NCBI GenBank assembly: GCA_016875405.1
Contig: VGRJ01000018.1
Span: 1-61,966 of the forward strand
Length of the DNA: 61,966 bases
From: Deltaproteobacteria bacterium
Lineage (GTDB): Bacteria > Myxococcota_A > Polyangia > Polyangiales > Polyangiaceae
Reading direction: 5' to 3'
In this document: piece by piece, positions 36,034 to 45,785 of the stretch
Position numbering within the stretch: the stretch's first letter is position 1
How the letters are laid out: the number at the start of each line of letters is the position of its first letter
The notes under the pieces: model-generated
What the model saw: only the letters and a program-made list of their open reading frames with translations
The model's database searches: none
What the model was told of the DNA's origin: nothing
Program-made: the position numbers and the translations under genes

Positions 36034-38724
36034 CTACTCGATGCGGTAGCGCTGGGGGTTGGTCGCGCGACCACCGGGAATGCGAACCGGTGCGCGAGGC
36101 GTGGACGGTGCGGCCGCCGGTTGCTGGGCAGGCTGCGGTGCGGGCGGCGGCGCGGCGCTCGAGGCCGGCTTCGAGCCGGGGCGTGCAGGGCCGCTCGAGC
36201 TCCCGGGGCCCGCGACGCTGGGCAAGGCGATGGGCTTAACGGGATCGTGCGTCTGCGGCCGCTTCGGTGTGAGCTCGGCCCGCAGGCGCTCTCGCTCCTC
36301 GACGTCGAGCTGCGTCTGCCGGATCTGCTCGACGAGGCCGATCGAGCGCGCGTAGTCGATCGGAGGCTGCCAGCTGCGCGTCTCGTCGAACACGAAGTAG
36401 CGATCGAGGAATTCCTGCCGCTCTTGCATCTTGCGCTCGAAGATGCGCCGAAGATCCGCGGGGTCGCGCACGATGTGAGGCGTGAGGACGAGCAGGAGGT
36501 TGCTCTTCGTGGTCGTGGTGTCCGTCGAGCGGAACAGGGCCCCGAGCACCGGGATGTCGCCGAGGATGGGGATCTTGGTCAGCTTGTTGCGCTGCTCTTC
36601 GCGGACGAGCCCACCGATGACCACGGTCTGCTGATCGCGGACGATCACGGTGGTCTCGGCCGTGCGCTTGTTGATGGGCACGACTCCAAGCGCGCCTTCC
36701 GCTGCGCCCGCGTTGCTGAACTCCTCGGAGATCTCCATGCGGATCTGATCCGAGTCGTTCACGTGTGGCGTGATGCTCAGCTTGATGCCGACGTCCTGGC
36801 GCGGAGCCTGGAAGCCCGCTCCGAGGCCGAGCGCTCCGAGCGCCCCGAGGCCTGCGGCTGCGCCGCCAGCGGCGCCCGCTCCGCCCGCGAGGCTCGCGAG
36901 GTTGCCGAGGCCGCCGACGTTCTGCTGGATCGCGATGTTCGCGCCGATGTTGATCTCGGCGGTGATGTTGTCGGTCGCGAGCACGTGCGGCGTGGCGAGC
37001 AAGTTGGCGTCACCGTTCGTCGCGAGCGCGGAGAGGACGATGCCGAAGGCGGGGATCGAGCGACCTGTCCCGAGCAGCGTCTGGCTTCCGGGCAGGTCCG
37101 GGCCGCGGACGCCGAAGGCGAGGGCCTCGAGGTTCGAGGGGATACCGGCGAGGGAGTCCTTCGCCCCAAGGCCGCCGTAGAGCAGCGTGTTGCCGCCGCC
37201 ACCGAGGTCCGCCGAGGCGCCTCCGTGATAGCCGAGGCCGAGGTTTCGGCTGTGCTTCACGTCGATGTCCATGATCACCGCCTCGAGGAAAACCTGTCGG
37301 CGCGGGCGATCGAGGCGCTCGATGAGGTTGCGGAGCTCGATGTAGTCACGGAGGGTCGAGACCGCGACGAGCGAGTTGGTCGCCACGTCACACGTCACCT
37401 TGACCTCTTGCTCGAACACACCGCCGCCGTCGGAGCTGATCGAGGTCGCGGCCTGCTGTTGCGCTGGCTGCGGCTGGCCTCCGCGGCCTGCTGCCGGGTT
37501 CTGCTTGCGAGCCTTCGCGCCGCGAGCGCCGCCGGAGGCCCCACCGCCACCGCCGCCGCCGAGGATCTGGCCCAGCGTGGCCGAGAGCTCGTCGCACTGA
37601 GTGTGCTGGAGGCCGAGGACGTGGATGCCGCCTTCGCCCGTCGCGTGGACGTCGATGCGCTTCACGAGCTCGAGCATGCGGAGGTAGTCCGCCTCGGTCG
37701 CGACGATGATCAGCTGGTTGTTGCGATCGTCGGCGAAGAGGCGCGCGCGCCCCGAGCCCGAGTCGACGAGCTCTCCGAGCTTTTGGGCGAGCTCCTGGGC
37801 CGAGACGTGGTGAATCGGCTGCATCCAGATCTGCTCGCCGGCGCCCCCCGCGTCGAGCTCCTCGACGATGCGGAGCATGCGCAGGATGTTCGAGCCCGTG
37901 TCGGTGAGGATCAGCAGGTTGCTCGGGGCGTAGACCGTGATGTCGGCGTCCTTGGTCTTCAGCTTCGCGAGGACGTTCGACACTTCGGTCGCGTCGGCGT
38001 GCCGCAGGCGATAGAGCCGCGTCATGTAGCGATCAGCGTTCGGCACGGGCGTCGCCGTGCCCAGCACTTCGGTCTGCTCGTTCGAGATGCCGGCCGACTC
38101 GATGATCTTGAGGTAGCGACCCTGCGGGATCACCGTCATCCCGTTCGTCTGCAGCACGGAGAGGAAGGCCTCGTACGCCTCGGCTGCGGTCACCGGCTTC
38201 GGTGAGACGATGGTGGCCTTCACGCCGGGCCGGATTTTCCCGCCGAAAATGAAGCGGCGGCCGGTGAAGTTCGAGATCGTCTCGACGAGCTGCGTCAGAT
38301 CGACGTCGCTCATGTTGATGTTCACGAGCGAGCCGGGCTTCGGCGCCTTGAACTCGATGTCCGGGGCCTTCCCGAGGGCGCCGGGGGTCGAGGGTGCACC
38401 TGCGCCGGGCGGCGCGGCGCCGGGGGCGTTCGCTCCGGGCGGAGGCGAGCCCGGAGGCTGTCCTCCCTGGCCGGTGCCCGACCCTGGGCCCGTGGCGGGC
38501 GTTGAGGCCGGTGTCGCCCCCGGAGTCGGCTGCCCGACGGTCGCGCCGATCCCCGCGGCGGGCGGGGTGGGGGCGCCCGTGGCCCGGAGCGGCAGGTCGC
38601 GCTTGCTCGGCTGAGCCGCGACCGAGGACGCGAGCACCGTGCTCGACGCGAACAGCCCGAGCGCGAGCAGCGTTCGCGGCGAGCGGCGACGGGCGGAGCC
38701 GCGGGGAGGAGGCGGGAGGTTCAT
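36034..38724 (-). CDS. gspD: type II secretion outer membrane secretin GspD
   Basis: This 896-residue protein has a signal peptide (about 1-38), a Pro/Gly-rich linker (40-125) and several periplasmic N domains, followed by the secretin core with VPLNKRT-like VPINKRTAETTVIV and GGLVREEQ. It ends in a Pro-rich tail of over 80 residues. It forms the outer-membrane pore. The N-terminal linker and a 25-residue Gly/Ala-rich insert are longer than in most secretins. Confidence 0.92.
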   Translation of the reverse strand: MNLPPPPRGSARRRSPRTLLALGLFASSTVLASSVAAQPSKRDLPLRATGAPTPPAAGIGATVGQPTPGATPASTPATGPGSGTGQGGQPPGSPPPGANAPGAAPPGAGAPSTPGALGKAPDIEFKAPKPGSLVNINMSDVDLTQLVETISNFTGRRFIFGGKIRPGVKATIVSPKPVTAAEAYEAFLSVLQTNGMTVIPQGRYLKIIESAGISNEQTEVLGTATPVPNADRYMTRLYRLRHADATEVSNVLAKLKTKDADITVYAPSNLLILTDTGSNILRMLRIVEELDAGGAGEQIWMQPIHHVSAQELAQKLGELVDSGSGRARLFADDRNNQLIIVATEADYLRMLELVKRIDVHATGEGGIHVLGLQHTQCDELSATLGQILGGGGGGGASGGARGAKARKQNPAAGRGGQPQPAQQQAATSISSDGGGVFEQEVKVTCDVATNSLVAVSTLRDYIELRNLIERLDRPRRQVFLEAVIMDIDVKHSRNLGLGYHGGASADLGGGGNTLLYGGLGAKDSLAGIPSNLEALAFGVRGPDLPGSQTLLGTGRSIPAFGIVLSALATNGDANLLATPHVLATDNITAEINIGANIAIQQNVGGLGNLASLAGGAGAAGGAAAGLGALGALGLGAGFQAPRQDVGIKLSITPHVNDSDQIRMEISEEFSNAGAAEGALGVVPINKRTAETTVIVRDQQTVVIGGLVREEQRNKLTKIPILGDIPVLGALFRSTDTTTTKSNLLLVLTPHIVRDPADLRRIFERKMQERQEFLDRYFVFDETRSWQPPIDYARSIGLVEQIRQTQLDVEERERLRAELTPKRPQTHDPVKPIALPSVAGPGSSSGPARPGSKPASSAAPPPAPQPAQQPAAAPSTPRAPVRIPGGRATNPQRYRIE

Positions 38725-38747
38725 CGACGTGTGGGGGGAACGCGGGC

Positions 38748-39065
38748 TCAGTCGCCCGCGTCGGAGGGGGAGTCGTTACCACGGTCGGCGCCCGCTTTGG
38801 AGCCTCCCGTCTTCGAAAGGGCGCGCGAGCCTGGCAGCCTTGCGCTGGCCGCCGGGAGTGCGAGCGGCCGACCCGAGGTCGCGGCCGAGGCGAGGTCCTT
38901 CGGGGTCGACGTGCTGGACGGCAGCGCGCGCTCCGCGAGGCTCGTCGCGGCCCAGCTGAGCAGGAGCGAAACCGCGAGCGACCCGAGGCCGAACGCGAGC
39001 ACGTACACCACGGTGCGCTGCGCGGGGGTGCGCAAGGCGTCGCCGATTCGTTCCGACAGCTTCAT
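38748..39065 (-). CDS. small single-pass membrane protein in the gsp operon
   Basis: This 105-residue protein has a short cytosolic N terminus, one membrane helix (about 18-40, TVVYVLAFGLGSLAVSLLL) and a Ser/Ala-rich periplasmic tail. It lies between gspC and gspD, with 13- and 23-bp gaps, so it is co-transcribed. I do not recognise it. It may help assemble the secretin or the GspC-GspD contact. Confidence 0.7.
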   Translation of the reverse strand: MKLSERIGDALRTPAQRTVVYVLAFGLGSLAVSLLLSWAATSLAERALPSSTSTPKDLASAATSGRPLALPAASARLPGSRALSKTGGSKAGADRGNDSPSDAGD

Positions 39066-39078
39066 CGCCCGCTCGTCC

Positions 39079-40062
39079 TCACTGGATCTTGAAGTCGATG
39101 CTGAGCGGTGCGCCGCCGCGGTTCACCTTGACCTTCAGCGCATCGGCGGTGCGCAGTCGACCGTAGGCCTCGAGCGCCTTCTGCGGATCGCTCATGTCGA
39201 AGCCGTTGATCGACTCGAGCCGGTCGGCGTTCTTCAGGCCAAGCGTGCTGAGCAGCGTGCCCGAGCGAATCCCGAAGAGCCGGATCCCCATCACCTTGTC
39301 GCCCTGCTTGTCCGGCACGATGCGCGCGGACTTCATGAGCTCGGCTTGGTTCTCGAGGATCTCGTCGATGACGGACCGCTCGACGTTGAACTCCGTGTCG
39401 CTGACCTTGTGGATCTTCGACGCGAGCTCCGCGGAAATTCCGCCATTTCCTGGCGTCGCGGGCGCAGGCTCCTTCGGCGCACCGGGCCCCGCTGCGGGCT
39501 TCGCCGGCGCCGTCCCGCGCGACTTGTCGCCCATCTTCAGCTGGCACTGCTTGCCCGCTTGCTCAAACCAGACGCGGTTGTAGGACATGGCGCGGAGGAC
39601 GTGGCCGTTCATCTCCTGGCCTGCCCGCCGAAGCTGCGCCTTTCCGCCCGAGTCTTCGATCGCGGCGAAGGACCATGTCGGATCGCTCGAGGCGCTGATC
39701 AACACCACGCGACCAAAGTCGCAGTTCGGGGCGTCCTCCGAGAGAGCCTGAAGCGTCAGCTCGGCGACGGGTTCGGCGGTCGGCGCGATCGAGACCGCGG
39801 GCGGCGGTGCGCTGCCATCGAGCGGCCCCGTCTGCGAGTCGAAGATGTTGCGCGCCAGGATGGGCTGCCCGTTGTGGTCCTTCGTCGTCCCGCCGGTCGA
39901 CTTCGCAGCCGGAAGCGTCGGCTTCGAGACCGCGCCGCCCGTGCCCACCAGCGTCGCTGCGACCATGCGTCCGGCGCCCGCCGCCTGGAGCAGCGCGGTG
40001 AGGCCGACCATGGACCCGACGACGCCCCACCACCAGCGCTTCACTTGTGCGTCCAGACCCAT
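39079..40062 (-). CDS. gspC: type II secretion system protein GspC
   Basis: This 327-residue protein has an N-terminal membrane helix (about 10-35), a homology region with NIFDS and the strand set around AELTLQ (70-150), a Pro/Ala linker (180-205) and a PDZ domain near 240-315 (MGIRLFGIRSGTLLSTLGLKNADRLESINGF, split). GspC links the inner-membrane platform to the secretin. It is the first gene of the operon. The 180 bp to the divergent bioA gene should hold the promoters, but no convincing -35/-10 pair was seen. Confidence 0.9.
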   Translation of the reverse strand: MGLDAQVKRWWWGVVGSMVGLTALLQAAGAGRMVAATLVGTGGAVSKPTLPAAKSTGGTTKDHNGQPILARNIFDSQTGPLDGSAPPPAVSIAPTAEPVAELTLQALSEDAPNCDFGRVVLISASSDPTWSFAAIEDSGGKAQLRRAGQEMNGHVLRAMSYNRVWFEQAGKQCQLKMGDKSRGTAPAKPAAGPGAPKEPAPATPGNGGISAELASKIHKVSDTEFNVERSVIDEILENQAELMKSARIVPDKQGDKVMGIRLFGIRSGTLLSTLGLKNADRLESINGFDMSDPQKALEAYGRLRTADALKVKVNRGGAPLSIDFKIQ

Positions 40063-40242
40063 CGCTCTCGCCGTTCATAGCACCGATCGTCGCGAGCGCG
40101 GACCCCCGAATTTCTTCGGATTTCGACGTTCAGGACCGCTCGATGCACAACCCTTTCCGCGGCTGCTTCATTCCGCGAGTGCGCTTGCGAGTCGTCTCCA
40201 TTTCTGGCACGCCCTCTTCATGACAGGCGACACGAGGGCGGC
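40063..40242. promoter_or_regulatory. divergent intergenic region gspC / bioA
   Basis: These 180 bases lie between divergent starts. The region is less GC-rich than its surroundings and contains a small inverted repeat (CCGAA at 40106-40110, TTCGG at 40115-40119). I see no clear sigma-70 boxes. It must drive the gsp operon leftwards and bioA rightwards. Confidence 0.4.
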
Positions 40243-41544
40243 GTGATCTCGCGCGAGGCGATCGTCCGCGCCGACAAGGCGCACGTCTGGCACCCGTACA
40301 CCGCGATGGGGCGCTACGTCGTCGATGCCGCGCCGCTGGTCCTCGAGCGGGCGGAGGGCTCGTACCTCGTCGACGTCGACGGTCGCCGCTACCTGGACGC
40401 CAACGCGAGCTGGTGGGTCGCGGTCCTCGGGCACGGGCACCCGCGCCTCGTCGAAGCGCTGCGGCGTCAGGCCGAGCGCATGCCGCACGTCGCCCTCGCC
40501 GGGATCACTCATGAGCCGGCGGCGCTGCTCGCGGCCGAGCTCGCGGCGGTCGCGCCTCCGGGGCTCGGGCGGGTGTTCTTCAGCGACGATGGCTCGACGG
40601 CCGTCGAGGCCGCGATGAAGATGGCCCTTCACTACCGGCACCTCCGCGGCGAGCGGCGCCGGCGCTTCGTCGCCCTCGACGGCGCCTTCCATGGCGAGAC
40701 CCTCGGCTGCACGAGCCTCGGGGGCGTCGAGCTGTTCCGTCGACCGTTCGCCGACATGGTCGTCGAGTGCGTCCACGCGCCGTCACCGGGCTCGGGCGAG
40801 GACTCGGGCGGGGCGCGCGCGCTCGAGGCGATGATCGAGCTCGTCGAGGCGGAGGGCGAGTCGATCGCCGCCGTCGTCGTCGAGCCCCTCGTGCAGGGCG
40901 CGAGCGGCATGCGCGTCTATCCCGCGTCCTACCTCGCCGAGCTCGCGCGGACCTGCCGCGCGCACGACGTTTTGTGGATCGCCGACGAGGTGTTCACCGG
41001 GTACGGGCGGACCGGGACGATGTGGGCTTGCGAGCGCGCCGGCGTCTCGCCCGACCTGCTCTGCACCGCGAAGGGCTTCTCCGGCGGCATGTTGCCGATG
41101 GCCGCGACGCTGGTCTCCGAGCGCGTGTTTGCTCCCTTTCTCGAGGGCGATGCCACCTTTCACTACGGCCACTCGTACTGTGGCAACCCGCTCGGCGCCG
41201 CGGTCGCGCGCGAGGTGCTCGCCGTGTTCCGAGAGGAGCGAGTGCTCGACGCGATTCAGCCTCGCTGCCGCGCGATCGCCGAGGCCTTCGAGCGGTTTCG
41301 CGGGCTCCCCGGCGTCGTGAGGACGCGCTCGCTCGGAATGATCGGGGCGCTCGACCTCACCGAGGGCTCGGGCTACCTCGGGACGGTCGGCTGGCGCGTC
41401 TACGAGGAGGCGCGTCGACGCGGTGCATGGCTGCGGCCCCTCGGGGACACGGTCTACGTGACGCCGCCGCTCACCATCTCCTCCGACGAGCTCGACGAGC
41501 TGCTGGCGATCGTCGAGGCGTCGGTGCGCGCGATCGCATCCTAG
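40243..41544 (+). CDS. bioA: adenosylmethionine-8-amino-7-oxononanoate aminotransferase BioA
   Basis: This 433-residue PLP enzyme of biotin synthesis turns KAPA into DAPA with SAM as amino donor. It has HVWHPYTAM near the N terminus, the substrate region NASWWVAVLGHGHP, DDGSTAVEAAMKMA and the PLP Lys in CTAKGFSGG (Lys277). The GTG start at 40243 follows a GAGGGCGG stretch. Other bio genes are not in the window, so biotin synthesis is split in this genome. Confidence 0.93.
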   Translation: MISREAIVRADKAHVWHPYTAMGRYVVDAAPLVLERAEGSYLVDVDGRRYLDANASWWVAVLGHGHPRLVEALRRQAERMPHVALAGITHEPAALLAAELAAVAPPGLGRVFFSDDGSTAVEAAMKMALHYRHLRGERRRRFVALDGAFHGETLGCTSLGGVELFRRPFADMVVECVHAPSPGSGEDSGGARALEAMIELVEAEGESIAAVVVEPLVQGASGMRVYPASYLAELARTCRAHDVLWIADEVFTGYGRTGTMWACERAGVSPDLLCTAKGFSGGMLPMAATLVSERVFAPFLEGDATFHYGHSYCGNPLGAAVAREVLAVFREERVLDAIQPRCRAIAEAFERFRGLPGVVRTRSLGMIGALDLTEGSGYLGTVGWRVYEEARRRGAWLRPLGDTVYVTPPLTISSDELDELLAIVEASVRAIAS

Positions 41545-41653
41545 TCGCGACTCCGCTGCGCTCGAGGACGTCGCCCATGGCTCGGGTATGGGGCCGCGCG
41601 CGGCCCCGATTTGCAGCCGCGCTGCCCGAATTCGCGGTAAGACCCGACCCACG

Positions 41654-43690
41654 ATGTCTCCTTCCGAGCGAAGCGACACCCACGGGAATCCTGCTTCCGA
41701 GGCGCGCGCTTCCCGCCCGCCCGAGGTCCGCGCGGCCGTCCCGCCCGCACGCCCCTCGTCACGCGGAAAGCCCACCAAACCCGGGGTGCCGAACCTGCCC
41801 CCGAGCGAGGACGGGCATCACCACGGTACGCTCACCGCGTTGGTGATCGGGGCCGTCGGTGTCGTCTACGGCGACATCGGCACGAGCCCCCTCTACACCA
41901 TGGCCGAGTGCCTGCACGGCCCGCACGGCCTCGCTCCGACGCCCGCGAACGTCTACGGCATCATCTCGCTCATCGTCTGGTCGATCACGATGGTCGTGAC
42001 GGTGAAGTACTTGTCGTTCCTGATGAAGGCCGACAACCATGGTGAGGGCGGGATCATGGCCTTGCTCGCCCTGGTGCCGAGCGAGAACCGGCCCAAGCCG
42101 TCTGGTCAGGTCGGCAAGCTCGCGCTCCTCGTCATCATCGGCGCGGCGCTGCTGTTTGGCGACGGCATCATCACCCCAGCCATCTCCGTCCTCAGTGCGA
42201 CCGAAGGTCTCAGCGTCGCGACGACCAAGCTCCAGCCGTACGTCGTCCCGCTGACGGTCACGATCCTCGCCGGCCTCTTCGCCATCCAGAAGAAGGGCAC
42301 CGGCGGGATCGGGAAGGCCTTCGGGCCCGTTATGGTCGTCTGGTTCGCGGTGCTCGCGGGGCTCGGCCTCTACAACATCACGAAGGACCCGCGCATCCTC
42401 GGCGCGCTCTCGCCGCACCACGCGCTCTCGTTCTTTGCTCGCAACGGCTGGCACGGCTTCCGTGTGCTCGGAGGCGTCGTGCTCGCGGTGACCGGCGGCG
42501 AGGCGCTCTATGCGGACATGGGGCACTTCGGGCGCAACCCGATCCGCGTCGCCTGGCTCGGCCTCGTATTTCCGGCGCTGTGCCTCTGCTACCTGGGCCA
42601 GGGGGCCAACGCGCTCGCGAACCCGGTCTCGGTGCAGACGCCGTTCTACTCGATGCTCCCGAGCGGCCCCTGGATCTACGGGGCGGTCGCCCTCGCGAGC
42701 TTCGCGACCATCATCGCCTCTCAGGCGCTGATCTCCGGGGCCTTCTCGCTCACGCAGCAGGCGATCCGCCTCGGGTACTTTCCACGTATTCGCATCCTCC
42801 ACACCAGCACCGAGTCGGAGGGGCAGATCTTTCTCCCGATGCTGAACCGAGGCCTGGCGATCTCGTGCATCGCGCTCGTCCTCGTCTTCCGAAAGTCGAG
42901 CGAGCTCGCCGCGGCTTACGGTCTCGCGGTGAGCGGGACGATGGCGATCACCTCGGTCGTCTTCTACGTCGTGACGCGCGACAACTGGGGCTGGTCGCGC
43001 GGGAAGTCGCTCGCGCTGCTCCTCGTGTTCCTCGCCTTCGATCTGCCGTTCCTCGGAGCGAACGCGCTCAAATTCTTCGACGGCGGCTACCTGCCGTTCT
43101 GCGTTGGCGTTGTGTTCGTCCTCGTCATGGTGAGCTGGCGGATCGGCCGCAGCTACCTCGCCGACAAGATGCGCACGCTCTCGTCACCGGTCGACGAGTT
43201 CCTCGAGGCGCTTCCGAGCCGCATCATCGGACGCGTCCCGGGGGTTGGCGTCGTCCTCGCCTCGCAGTCGGGCGGGATCCCGCCGGTCCTCAACATCCTG
43301 GTGCGCCGCTTCCGCGTCGTCCACGAGCACCTCGTGCTCGTCACCATCGTGACCGACCATGTCCCCGAGGTGCCCGCCGAGCGTCGGCATCGCATCGAGC
43401 CGCTCGGCAACGACGTGCTCCGCGTGATCCTGCACTACGGCTACATGCAAACGCCGAATGTTCCGGAGGCGCTGCTCCCCGCGCTCTTCGAAGCGGGGCT
43501 CGACGTCGCGCCAACCGACGTCACCTACTTCCTCGGGCGCGAGACGTTGCTCCACGGGCCCGAGGGGCACATGTCCGGGGTGCTCGAGGCGTTCTTCCTC
43601 ACGCTCTCGCGCAACGTGCGCAGCGCCACGGATTACTTCTCGCTCCCCGCGAACCAAGTTGTCGAGCTCGGTATTCAGCTCGATCTGTGA
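41654..43690 (+). CDS. kup: potassium uptake protein Kup
   Basis: This 678-residue membrane transporter has a hydrophilic N terminus (1-58), then VIGAVGVVYGDIGTSPLY, the family hallmark, twelve predicted membrane helices to about 480 and a cytosolic C-terminal domain. Kup imports K+ with H+. The ATG at 41654 is used; an earlier start at 41588 adds a basic leader with no counterpart in the family. It follows bioA by 109 bp and converges with the HTTM unit. Confidence 0.93.
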   Translation: MSPSERSDTHGNPASEARASRPPEVRAAVPPARPSSRGKPTKPGVPNLPPSEDGHHHGTLTALVIGAVGVVYGDIGTSPLYTMAECLHGPHGLAPTPANVYGIISLIVWSITMVVTVKYLSFLMKADNHGEGGIMALLALVPSENRPKPSGQVGKLALLVIIGAALLFGDGIITPAISVLSATEGLSVATTKLQPYVVPLTVTILAGLFAIQKKGTGGIGKAFGPVMVVWFAVLAGLGLYNITKDPRILGALSPHHALSFFARNGWHGFRVLGGVVLAVTGGEALYADMGHFGRNPIRVAWLGLVFPALCLCYLGQGANALANPVSVQTPFYSMLPSGPWIYGAVALASFATIIASQALISGAFSLTQQAIRLGYFPRIRILHTSTESEGQIFLPMLNRGLAISCIALVLVFRKSSELAAAYGLAVSGTMAITSVVFYVVTRDNWGWSRGKSLALLLVFLAFDLPFLGANALKFFDGGYLPFCVGVVFVLVMVSWRIGRSYLADKMRTLSSPVDEFLEALPSRIIGRVPGVGVVLASQSGGIPPVLNILVRRFRVVHEHLVLVTIVTDHVPEVPAERRHRIEPLGNDVLRVILHYGYMQTPNVPEALLPALFEAGLDVAPTDVTYFLGRETLLHGPEGHMSGVLEAFFLTLSRNVRSATDYFSLPANQVVELGIQLDL

Positions 43691-43769
43691 GGACCCGCGC
43701 GTCGGCGCGATGCGTGCCTGCCGGTCGGCTCCGCGTTGAGGAGTGTCAATTGACAGAAGGCAAGCTGCC

Positions 43770-45779
43770 TCACGGTCGCCCGTCCTTCTTCTCCGCGCTC
43801 GCCTCCTTGCAGCGCGGTGGGAGCGACGGCGTACCCGGGGGCGTGCGGTAGCCAGGCTTTCGCCAGCTCATCAGGCAGACGCGCTCGTGATCCGTCGGAG
43901 TGAGGTTCCCCGGGTCGGGGCAGCGATCTCGAAGCCACCAGACGTCGAACGCGACGAGCTCGTCCTGCGGGGAGCCGGTTCGCTCGTGCCAGGCCCGCAG
44001 GTAATCCCCCAGCGGCTTGTGATAGACGCGATTCCGGTCGAGCCGGATCCGGTTCCAGTAGTCTTGCTCGATCTGGCCGAGCCCGAGGCCGCGCGCGTCC
44101 GAGAGGTCGAGGTCGGGCTCGCCCCCTGTCAGCGGATCGATTCGGCGCCCGTCGATCGTGTACGCATCGATCGCACCTACCCCGTCCTCGCGCACCGGGT
44201 TCGGCGCGAACATGCCCCAGCCCTGGAAGATCCGCGGGTAGCCCAGCGCGGCGCGGAGGAGCCATGGCTGCGCGTGCTTCAGCACCGGGGCGGTCGACTT
44301 GTTGTCGTGGATGAGGGCGCTCACGGCGCACACCAGGAAGAACGCGAGGACGGTCTCGCGGAGGCCGACTCGGAGCCTCGTCACGAAGACGGGGAGGTGC
44401 CCCGCGTGGGCCGTGACGAGCGGCGGCTCTCGGAGGTCCCAGCCGAAGAAGCGCTCGATGCGCTCTGGGTGCGCTTCGACGAGGTGGACGATGGCGCGGT
44501 CGAGCCCGAGCGAGAGGAGCGCCACCACCACGACGGCGATGGGGCCACCCGGGAGCGCGCGGAGCGCGGCGCGATAGGCGGCGATTCCGGTGCGAGTCTC
44601 GCCTCGCAGTCTGGCCTCGAGGAGCGGCCCGCGAGGGGTGCCCTCGACGAACGTGATCGAGTCCGTAGCGTCGAGCGCGGCGAGCAGGCGTCCGAGCCGG
44701 AGAGCGAGAGGCCGCTCGGGGGCGAGCGCGAGCGTCACCGCGAAGCGCCTTCGGTGCGAGGCCTCGATCGCCTCCCAGTGCGTGCGCTGGAGCAGCAGCG
44801 TCGACCAGCCGATCATGAACCAGCTGAACGGGCCGAGTCGCATCAAGACGCCGAGCGTGCCGTGGAGCCCGGCCATCAACGCCATCGCGAGGGGTCGGGC
44901 GAGGCGTCGGTGCGATGGCCACAGGATCAGCACGGCGAGGAGCGCTTCGACGACGAGCGTGAGGTGTGCCGCCGCTTGCATCGCGGGGTAGGGGAGGTGC
45001 TCTCGCAGCGCGACCGCGAGCCCCGTCACCATGCGATCGAGGTGCAAGACGTAGTGCACGGTCGAGCCGCGTCGCCAGGTGTCGCCGTACTTGTTTACGA
45101 CATTGAACACGTAGACGATGCCGAGGTTCACCACGATGGCGAACGATGCGAGCGAGCGATGCTCGGCGGTCCACCACGGGGGCCGGTGGCGCCGGGCGAG
45201 GTCGGCGACCGTGTCGGCACGGTGTTCGCGGCGCGCGCGCCGCCATGCGTCCACGCTGAAGCGCTTGCCGGTCGGCAGGAACGCGAGCCAGAACGTGAGC
45301 AGGTTGACGACGACGTAGCCGCCGTTCTCGACGAGGATCAGTCGTTGATCGAGGCTCGTGGCCCAGACGCACGAGAGGATCGAGAAGACCCTCGTGGAGA
45401 GGCCCAGCGTGAAGCACGCGTGGCAGACCAGCGCCGCGGCGAACGCGACGTGCACTTCAGGGGAGGTCGCGAAGGCCGAGAACAGCGAGAAGTTGAACTC
45501 GGTCGACGGCCGGTAGAGCAGGTAGTGCGTCGAGAGGACGCCGTCGTTCGAGTAGTAACGCTCGGCGACGTTCCAGTGCCGGAGCGTGTTCGCGCAGAGC
45601 AGCAGGCCGACGACGATCCGCGCAAGTCCGAGCGTCCGCGGATCGGCGACGAGGTAGCGCGCTGCAAACCATCGACGCGCGCGGCGAAGCCGCTCACGAA
45701 ACGAAGGCCCGGGCGTGCCTCCCGAGGGACCAACCTCGACGCGCTCGAGTGCGGGGCCGTCGGCCTCGGCGCTCTCCAT
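43770..45779 (-). CDS. HTTM domain membrane protein
   Basis: This 669-residue protein has about ten membrane helices with the HTTM (horizontally transferred transmembrane) domain, distantly related to vitamin K-dependent gamma-glutamyl carboxylase. Typical segments are RTLGLARIVVGLLL (48-61) and RYYSNDGVLSTHYLL. It also has a C-terminal soluble part with GWGMFAPNPVREDG and a Trp/Arg-rich end. The middle region (about 345-400) weakly resembles a DCC domain without the paired cysteines. It is the last gene of a three-gene unit, 6 bp after its paralogue. Confidence 0.78.
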   Translation of the reverse strand: MESAEADGPALERVEVGPSGGTPGPSFRERLRRARRWFAARYLVADPRTLGLARIVVGLLLCANTLRHWNVAERYYSNDGVLSTHYLLYRPSTEFNFSLFSAFATSPEVHVAFAAALVCHACFTLGLSTRVFSILSCVWATSLDQRLILVENGGYVVVNLLTFWLAFLPTGKRFSVDAWRRARREHRADTVADLARRHRPPWWTAEHRSLASFAIVVNLGIVYVFNVVNKYGDTWRRGSTVHYVLHLDRMVTGLAVALREHLPYPAMQAAAHLTLVVEALLAVLILWPSHRRLARPLAMALMAGLHGTLGVLMRLGPFSWFMIGWSTLLLQRTHWEAIEASHRRRFAVTLALAPERPLALRLGRLLAALDATDSITFVEGTPRGPLLEARLRGETRTGIAAYRAALRALPGGPIAVVVVALLSLGLDRAIVHLVEAHPERIERFFGWDLREPPLVTAHAGHLPVFVTRLRVGLRETVLAFFLVCAVSALIHDNKSTAPVLKHAQPWLLRAALGYPRIFQGWGMFAPNPVREDGVGAIDAYTIDGRRIDPLTGGEPDLDLSDARGLGLGQIEQDYWNRIRLDRNRVYHKPLGDYLRAWHERTGSPQDELVAFDVWWLRDRCPDPGNLTPTDHERVCLMSWRKPGYRTPPGTPSLPPRCKEASAEKKDGRP

Positions 45780-45785
45780 CGCGTC

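Noticed and set aside
36025-38205. 726-residue open frame on the plus strand over gspD
   Set aside because: Antisense to the secretin gene and low in hydrophobic patterns.
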